Shown here piece by piece: positions 1 through 4,508 of a DNA stretch of 6,024 bases (position 1 is its first letter; every line of letters begins with the position of its first letter). The translations under genes were made by a program, and so were the position numbers. The notes below the pieces were generated by a model that was not told where the DNA came from, searched no databases, and saw only the letters and a list, made by a program, of their open reading frames with translations. The DNA lies in contig DJEE01000092.1 in the NCBI GenBank assembly GCA_002431805.1, forward strand, positions 1 to 6,024. The letters are read 5' to 3'. The DNA comes from Eggerthellaceae bacterium UBA5906 (GTDB lineage Bacteria > Actinomycetota > Coriobacteriia > Coriobacteriales > Eggerthellaceae).

Positions 1-1
1 G

Positions 2-67
2 CCCCGGGCGCTCCCCGACCGCTACATGCTGCGGTTCAGAAGCGGCGCTCCGCGCCGCGAGGCGTGA
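2..67 (+). CDS. Possible 3' end of a convergent plus-strand gene (partial)
   Basis: Frame 2 is open from the left edge to TGA at 65-67 and encodes about 21 residues ending GAPRREA. About 19 of the 21 codons end in G or C, as expected for coding DNA in a GC-rich genome, and base composition falls right after the stop. The fragment is too short to identify a family. The other plus frames also stay open into this region (stops at 70-72 and 97-99) but have less biased third positions. If real, the gene converges on the ECF operon. This is a weak call based on codon bias alone. Confidence 0.3.
   Translation, partial: PRALPDRYMLRFRSGAPRREA
42..58. repeat. Short perfect inverted repeat (7-bp stem, 3-nt loop)
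   Basis: GCGGCGC, loop TCC, GCGCCGC. The stem is all G/C, so it would be stable in RNA. No clear T-run follows on either strand, so it is not a standard intrinsic terminator. It lies inside the possible plus-strand coding end and may simply reflect Arg/Ala-rich codons. Confidence 0.4.
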
Positions 68-309
68 TTAACGCAGCGCTTACTCCGAAGCAAGGTTAAT
101 TGAGACTCTTCTATCTCTTATCCGCAACCCTTTCGCCTTTACTTTGTTCGTGACTCATAGATCCTCTTTTAAGCTTTCTTTTCCCTTGCGTGCGCTTTTA
201 TCCGTGCGTGTAACTGGGAGTCGAATTGGAATCGGGTTTGGCTTATTGAGCATGGTGCACATGTCCAAGAATGCACTATCGGAAAACCAGACAGGCTTGA
301 GGCTAGCTT
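68..309. other. Intergenic region downstream of the S-component gene, no confident feature
   Basis: These 242 bases follow the ECF operon on the minus strand. The stretch at about 100-210 is pyrimidine-rich on the plus strand (runs such as CTCTTTT and CTTTCTTTTCCC) and more AT-rich than the rest of the window. I found no tRNA-like fold, no long hairpin with a T-tract and no good promoter pair. One 15-codon minus-strand ORF with a ribosome-site-like AGAGGA (111-158) is noted under findings. The end of the ECF transcript therefore remains undefined, with factor-dependent termination possible. Confidence 0.5.
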
Positions 310-1050
310 TTAGCCCTGCATGTCGTATTTCCTTTTTATGCGTTCGAGTTTTCTTTTCCAGGGCAGATAGAGGGCAACAAGGAAGATGACCGTAGCTATC
401 CCGTGGACACAATCAAGGGGAAACCCAGCGGCGTAGGCTATTGCGATGGATTGCCATGTTATGGGGTGCACAAACCCGATTACGTACCACCCGTTTAAGA
501 TGAGACCATACAGCATTGCCGACATGAAGCCCCACGTAATGAGGATTGGCCGTTTGTTGAGCCATCCGTGCGATGCCATAACTCCTGATACATACCCTAT
601 GAGGCCCCACGTGTACATTTGCCAGGGCGTCCAGGCACCTTGGCCGAAGAAGAAATTGCTAACGAGCGCTGCGAGGGCACCGACCATAAAGCCGCTGCGA
701 CGCCCGAAAACCGCACCCGACAGAATGCAGATGGCGCTTACCGGTTTGAAATCAGGGATGGGTGCGAACAAAATGCGACCCGCTGCTGCGAGCGCAGCCA
801 GGACAACAGTTGGCATTATTTGCCGCAGTGCGGGTTTTGAGTGCTCGTACCCTGCGAAAAATAAGGCGAGGGCCACTACTGCGACGATGAGCGTCAGCAA
901 AGCCGACTGCTGGAAATTCGCAAATGCGCATATAGCTAGTATCAGCGGCACTGAGACTAAAACGGTGGCATCGAGAATTCTGCGACCACAGCTAGGCGCG
1001 CCGTGCGCTTGAAGCAGTTTTTGCTGGTTATGTTCTTGCTGTTCGGCCAT
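310..1050 (-). CDS. ECF transporter S component (substrate-binding membrane protein), likely corrinoid
   Basis: The S component binds the vitamin or other substrate in the membrane and topples within the EcfT/EcfA module to release it inside. It has 246 residues. The ATG at 1050 is preceded by AAGGA (1060-1056) at a 5-nt spacing and lies 1 nt after the ecfA stop. Hydrophobic segments are near 26-45, 47-67, 78-98, 103-116, 118-136, 145-162, 167-195 and 203-228. The last six fit the S-component core; the first two are extra. The conserved-looking core contains GRILFAPIPDFKP (91-103), ICILSGAVFGRRSGF (107-121) and SNFFFGQGAWTPWQM (131-145), a pattern I associate with ECF S proteins of the vitamin-uptake superfamily. 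The tail is strongly basic (KRKLERIKRK). Placement in one operon with its own T and A genes makes it a dedicated (group I-like) system. Cobalamin or a related corrinoid is inferred only from the upstream transcobalamin-like genes; sequence alone does not fix the substrate. Confidence 0.88.
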   Translation of the reverse strand: MAEQQEHNQQKLLQAHGAPSCGRRILDATVLVSVPLILAICAFANFQQSALLTLIVAVVALALFFAGYEHSKPALRQIMPTVVLAALAAAGRILFAPIPDFKPVSAICILSGAVFGRRSGFMVGALAALVSNFFFGQGAWTPWQMYTWGLIGYVSGVMASHGWLNKRPILITWGFMSAMLYGLILNGWYVIGFVHPITWQSIAIAYAAGFPLDCVHGIATVIFLVALYLPWKRKLERIKRKYDMQG

Positions 1051-1051
1051 G

Positions 1052-2599
1052 TTATTCCTTGACCTTTAGCCAGCGCTTTGCAAATGCGTCGCAAATGGGG
1101 CGATAGAACAAGTTGTCGGCGAAGAACTCGGAAACCGGCTGCGTTGCGGCGGATTCTCCATCGAAAAGCATGGTAACCGCATCGGCCACCAGGGCAGTGA
1201 ACGCAAGGTCGTGCGTTGCGATGACGACGGTTACACCTGCGCGTGCTTGCTGAAGCATTGCCTGCGCAACGTTGCATTTTGTTTGGGCATCGAGCCCTTT
1301 GGTTGGTTCGTCTAAGAGCAGCAGAGCCGGCTTTGTGAGCAGCAGTTTTGCGAGTGCCAAAAGCTGCTGTTGGCCACCGGAAAGGTCATAGGGATGGTTT
1401 TCGAGGCGGTCTGCAAGGTTGAATTGCTGGATGACATCGCTGATTTCCTTATCGGAATAGCCGCATGTTGCTTGCCATTCCTCGAGCTCCTCTTCGACGG
1501 TATCGCAGACGAACAGGCTTTTGGGGTTTTGCGGCAGAAGAGCCTGGCGCTGGGCGAGGCTATTGGCGCATGACCCGCGCTCGAGTTTGTGGACACCGGC
1601 AACGACCTGCAACAATGTGGATTTTCCGCACCCATTGCCACCTACCAACGCATGGATTGAACCTTGCTGAATGCGCAGATCGAAGCCACGAAGAACCCAG
1701 TTTGACGTTTTGTTGTAGCGGAAATAGGCATCAGACGCCGTGATGCATGACGTAGCATCTGCGCAGCTTTGCCGGCGCGGCACGGAGCTCAAATCGAGCG
1801 GCTTTGCCTCGAAGCTTGGCAGCGGCACCGCGACAAGACGGCCTTCCTGCATGCGGACTGCTTCTGTTGCATATTGCGTCATGGGCTCAGGAGCGTGCGT
1901 GGAAACGACGACAGTGATACCGAGCTCGCGATTTACGCGGAACAGCGTGTGCAGAAACGTTTTTTCGGCAACAGGGTCAAGCTGAGCTGTGGGCTCGTCG
2001 AGCAGCAAAAGCCGCGGGCGCAGAACAAGCGCGCTTGCGAGCGTGACGATTTGACGCTGACCGCCCGATAGCTCCGACACTTGGCGATGGAACCACGGCT
2101 CAATGCCAAAAAAGTGCGCGACCTCCGCTACGCGCCTGCGCATAGTGTTTTGCGGCGTGCCAAGGTTTTCCAGGCCAAACGCCATTTCGTGCCATACGGT
2201 ATCGCATACGATTTGGTTTTCGGGGCTTTGGGATACGTAGCCTACAAGCGACGCGGCCTCGTAAGCGCTAAGTTCGCTAACCGGCGTTCCGAAGACGGCG
2301 AGACGGCCGGCCCGTTTTCCGTGCGGGGCGATGGCGGGCTTGCAGTTGCGCAGCAACGTAGTTTTGCCGCTGCCTGTTAACCCAACAAGCAGCTGAAAAG
2401 CCCCCTGCGGAACACGCCAGTTGAGAGGGCCAATGGTTGCGTTAGACTGCTGGGCCCCATCGGTTTGCGCTTGGTAAGAGAACTCGAACGCTGTTGCTTC
2501 GATTGCAAGCGCTGAGGACTGCGCATTTGTCCGTGTTGGCGCATCGTGAGTTTCGCTATATTGTTCGGCATACGTTTCTGTTGCATTCGAAGTGGTCAT
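1052..2599 (-). CDS. ecfA: ECF transporter ATPase, two ABC domains fused (EcfA1-EcfA2 type)
   Basis: This cytoplasmic ATPase of 515 residues supplies both nucleotide-binding domains of the ECF importer in one chain. Domain 1 (about 32-260) has Walker A GLTGSGKT (73-80), Q-loop Gln124, signature LSGGQ (177-181), Walker B LLLLDE with catalytic Glu202, and switch His235. Domain 2 (about 284-500) has Walker A GGNGCGKS (320-327), Q-loop Gln357, LSGGQ (406-410), LLLLDE with Glu431, and His463. All key residues are present, so both sites should be able to hydrolyse ATP. The first ~30 residues are a Thr/Ala/Glu-rich extension. The ATG at 2599 was chosen because it follows AAGGAAAGG (2613-2605) at a 5-nt spacing, overlaps the ecfT stop by 4 nt, and is the start from which ABC homology reads through. 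The same frame stays open for 1.6 kb upstream, but that part is a shadow of ecfT and the DUF4430 gene. Many bacteria encode EcfA1 and EcfA2 separately; fusions are common in Actinobacteria. Confidence 0.95.
   Translation of the reverse strand: MTTSNATETYAEQYSETHDAPTRTNAQSSALAIEATAFEFSYQAQTDGAQQSNATIGPLNWRVPQGAFQLLVGLTGSGKTTLLRNCKPAIAPHGKRAGRLAVFGTPVSELSAYEAASLVGYVSQSPENQIVCDTVWHEMAFGLENLGTPQNTMRRRVAEVAHFFGIEPWFHRQVSELSGGQRQIVTLASALVLRPRLLLLDEPTAQLDPVAEKTFLHTLFRVNRELGITVVVSTHAPEPMTQYATEAVRMQEGRLVAVPLPSFEAKPLDLSSVPRRQSCADATSCITASDAYFRYNKTSNWVLRGFDLRIQQGSIHALVGGNGCGKSTLLQVVAGVHKLERGSCANSLAQRQALLPQNPKSLFVCDTVEEELEEWQATCGYSDKEISDVIQQFNLADRLENHPYDLSGGQQQLLALAKLLLTKPALLLLDEPTKGLDAQTKCNVAQAMLQQARAGVTVVIATHDLAFTALVADAVTMLFDGESAATQPVSEFFADNLFYRPICDAFAKRWLKVKE
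1056..1060 (-). promoter_or_regulatory. Ribosome binding site of the S-component gene
   Basis: AAGGA on the minus strand lies 5 nt before the ATG at 1050, within the last two codons of ecfA. It supports the chosen start and tight coupling to ecfA. Confidence 0.65.
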
Positions 2600-3531
2600 G
2601 AGCGCCTTTCCTTCAATTCGAGAACCGTGGGCAGCGCAAGCAGCACGAGATAGGGTAGATAACTGAACCAGGGGGCAATGCCTGAAATTCGGGGGTAAAA
2701 CGAGAACTGCGCACATGCCACGTAGGCGGAAGCTGCCGCCGCAAGCGCAATCAGGGCGATAAAAGCGGCTGCGAGCGCATCGGCGCGACGGAAACGATAA
2801 CGCTGATAGGTAGTTCGCTTGCCCGCAACGCCCCATCCCCGCGCGCGCATGGCATCGGCCGTTTCCAGGGAGTCTTCCATTCCCCAGCTCATGAGCACCG
2901 TCGATAAGCGCAGTTTGTTGGCGAAAAACGCTTTGCGACCAGTTTTTGGTGCGCGATATAAGCGTTTTTGGGCAGGTTTTTCCGGCGAAGGAACAGCAGT
3001 GCATGCTGCGCGGGCGGAGTGCGATGCCGAAGTGCATGCTTTTTGCGTGCTGGATATGCTTTTGCCTCTGCGGACGAACTGCGGCACCAGGCGCATGGTC
3101 ATGGAAATCATAAGCGCGATGGTGGGAACGGCGTTGCCGAGCACGCAGAGCACTTTGTCGGACGTGACCACGCGAGCTGCGATGGAAAACGCCAGCAAGG
3201 CGTTCACGAGCATAAGCCCCTGGCACAAGCCGTACACGAGCGCCTCGAGATAGACGGCGTGCAGGCCGATGCGGAATAGCTCCGTTGAACCAACGGATAC
3301 GAACAGGGGGTTTGCCACAGCGAGGATGAGGACAAGCGGCGCTTGCCACATCAGGTTGCGCAATGGCGCTTTTGCACCTCGCAGCACCGCATCGAACACG
3401 AACAGGCCGAAGAACGTGAGCAGCAAATACACGGGCTGCATTGCGGCCATGGAAAACACGAGCACCACCCCGCAATAGAGCAGCGCTACTGCGGGGTGGT
3501 ACCGATCGAATATGGTTTCGCTTGTTTGCAT
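2596..3531 (-). CDS. ecfT: ECF transporter transmembrane coupling protein EcfT
   Basis: This is the T component of an energy-coupling factor importer: it joins the two ATPases to the substrate-binding S protein and transmits ATP-driven movement through long coupling helices. The ATG at 3531 gives 311 residues. A longer open frame reaches 3657 but overlaps the preceding DUF4430 gene and is hydrophilic nonsense, so it was not used. Hydrophobic helices lie at about 14-29, 32-50, 64-80, 95-119, 127-147, 250-274 and 287-303. The family pattern SMTMRLVPQFVRRG (143-156) and the coupling motif AMRARGWG (227-234) are visible. The first of the usual two Ala-Arg-Gly motifs is degenerate: TQKACTS at 162-168 has no Arg-Gly. 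A basic, Ser/Ala-rich stretch (~165-205) follows it. The gene starts 5 nt after the stop of the previous gene with no clear Shine-Dalgarno sequence, which suggests translational coupling. Its stop overlaps the ecfA start (ATGA). The family assignment is confident. Confidence 0.9.
   Translation of the reverse strand: MQTSETIFDRYHPAVALLYCGVVLVFSMAAMQPVYLLLTFFGLFVFDAVLRGAKAPLRNLMWQAPLVLILAVANPLFVSVGSTELFRIGLHAVYLEALVYGLCQGLMLVNALLAFSIAARVVTSDKVLCVLGNAVPTIALMISMTMRLVPQFVRRGKSISSTQKACTSASHSARAACTAVPSPEKPAQKRLYRAPKTGRKAFFANKLRLSTVLMSWGMEDSLETADAMRARGWGVAGKRTTYQRYRFRRADALAAAFIALIALAAAASAYVACAQFSFYPRISGIAPWFSYLPYLVLLALPTVLELKERRS
2605..2613 (-). promoter_or_regulatory. Ribosome binding site of ecfA, inside the 3' end of ecfT
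   Basis: AAGGAAAGG on the minus strand ends 5 nt before the ATG at 2599. It is the strongest Shine-Dalgarno sequence seen in the operon and fixes the ecfA start. The start codon overlaps the ecfT stop as ATGA, so ecfA can be translated both by reinitiation and independently. Confidence 0.75.
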
Positions 3532-3536
3532 GGCGG

Positions 3537-4496
3537 TTACATTGCGATGGTGGGGTCTTTCTCGGTGGAGTAGATCCACGAGATGCTTTCGCCACCGGAA
3601 AGCGTGAAGCGTCCGCATGCTTTGCCCGGGAACGACCCGTTGACGGCGTAGGTCCAACCGCTACCGTTGCCGCACTGCTTTTCGGCCAAGCCATTGATGG
3701 CACTAACATAGTAGGAGCTGCCGGAGATGGACGCGCCGGTGGCGCACAGGGCATCATACACGGTGGCGCCTTGCGGCAGTTCAACCGTGGAGCCGTAGGA
3801 AAAGCCGCCCAGGCCATAGCTTTGCGCGCGCGAGCTGTCGATGCTGATGTACACCGAGATGGTGCTAGGTGCCGGCGCGGGAGCTGGGGCAGGTTCTTCG
3901 TAGGCGGGAGCGGATGAGGAGCCTGAGACCTCCGATGAGCTGGAGCTTTCGGTAGAGCCGGTTGGGCTAGTAGAGCTAGCGGCGGCGTTAGCCGATGCAG
4001 ACGATGAGTCCGATTGCGTTGCCTGGTCGGCGGAGGAGCCGCCGTCTTTTTTGTCAGCGTTGTCGTCTTTTGACGGGCTGTCGTCCTTTGCGTTGGAGCT
4101 GTCGGAGGACGAAGCGTTGCTACTGTCGCGCGAGCCATCGGACTGGCCCGAGGCGCTGTTTTGCGCATTCGACGAGGTGACGTGACCGGATTGCTGTTGT
4201 GCTTGTTGCGATACTTGCTCGGCAGATTGCGGGGCGCCGATGAGCCCCGTTGCATAGCCTACGCCAGCGAATACGGCAACAAGCGCGATGACGCATGCAG
4301 CGACTATACCGACAATGCGCGCGGTGTTGCGCTGTTTTTTGGGCTGCGCAGGGGCAGCTGCCTTTTCACTTTGATTTTCGGTTTCGGTTTGTTCGGAGAC
4401 ACCGGGCGCGATACGCGTGTCGGCGGGCTTATCGCCCGCCGACACGGTAGTTTCTTGTGCGCCCAGGTCCTTTTCGTCAGGTGCCTGGTTGCTCAT
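3537..4496 (-). CDS. Membrane-tethered DUF4430 (transcobalamin C-terminal-like) protein
   Basis: This protein has 319 residues. The ATG at 4496 follows TAAGG (4508-4504) at a 7-nt spacing, and that motif overlaps the stop codon of the preceding gene. Residues 1-60 are hydrophilic and acidic and end in KKQRNTAR. One hydrophobic helix follows (61-85). The positive-inside rule puts the N-terminus in the cytoplasm and the rest outside. Residues 88-211 are a low-complexity linker rich in Ser, Asp, Ala and Gln, ending in a Pro-Ala repeat (202-210). Residues 213-310 form a DUF4430 domain, recognised by strand VYISID, the GATVYDAL helix, GSGWTYAVNG (278-287) and the closing GGESISWIYS. This domain corresponds to the beta domain of intrinsic factor and transcobalamin. 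The likely role is to hold a ligand close to the membrane and pass it to the ECF S component, because the gene sits between the wall-anchored protein and ecfT. There are three Cys in the domain (251, 275, 294). The ligand has not been shown. Confidence 0.88.
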   Translation of the reverse strand: MSNQAPDEKDLGAQETTVSAGDKPADTRIAPGVSEQTETENQSEKAAAPAQPKKQRNTARIVGIVAACVIALVAVFAGVGYATGLIGAPQSAEQVSQQAQQQSGHVTSSNAQNSASGQSDGSRDSSNASSSDSSNAKDDSPSKDDNADKKDGGSSADQATQSDSSSASANAAASSTSPTGSTESSSSSEVSGSSSAPAYEEPAPAPAPAPSTISVYISIDSSRAQSYGLGGFSYGSTVELPQGATVYDALCATGASISGSSYYVSAINGLAEKQCGNGSGWTYAVNGSFPGKACGRFTLSGGESISWIYSTEKDPTIAM

Positions 4497-4503
4497 GGTG
4501 TGA

Positions 4504-4508
4504 CCTTA
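4504..4508 (-). promoter_or_regulatory. Ribosome binding site of the membrane-tethered DUF4430 gene, overlapping upstream stop
   Basis: TAAGG on the minus strand contains the TAA stop of the wall-anchored protein gene and lies 7 nt before the ATG at 4496. Sharing these bases ties initiation of the second gene to termination of the first. Confidence 0.55.

Noticed and set aside
68..309. tRNA, small RNA or riboswitch in the intergenic region
   Set aside because: No cloverleaf arms, T-loop consensus, cobalamin-riboswitch B12-box or long stem was found by eye. The region is also downstream of the operon, the wrong side for its riboswitch.
301..315. GGCTA-loop-TAGCC hairpin overlapping the S-component stop, considered as operon terminator
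   Set aside because: The stem is only 5 bp, includes the stop codon, and is followed on the minus strand by CAAGCCTGTCTGG rather than a T-run.
446..1012. Plus-strand ORF antisense to the S-component gene
   Set aside because: The opposite strand encodes a clear multi-helix membrane protein. The plus translation has no domain pattern and no ribosome site was evident.
3532..3657. N-terminal extension of ecfT to an ATG at 3657
   Set aside because: It would overlap the conserved end of the DUF4430 domain by about 40 codons, and its residues are basic and non-hydrophobic, unlike EcfT N-termini. The ATG at 3531 starts just before the first membrane segment.
3880..4200. Repetitive-looking Ser-codon tract, considered as a DNA repeat or CRISPR-like array
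   Set aside because: There are no regularly spaced identical units. It is in frame and explained as the low-complexity linker of the DUF4430 protein.
2600..4255. Minus-strand frame open for about 1.6 kb upstream of the ecfA start, giving an apparent 1067-residue protein
   Set aside because: It overlaps ecfT and the DUF4430 gene, both of which have clear family motifs. The translated extension is Arg/Pro/Ala/Ser-rich with no domain, typical of an off-frame reading of GC-rich DNA. ecfA has a strong ribosome site at 2605-2613.
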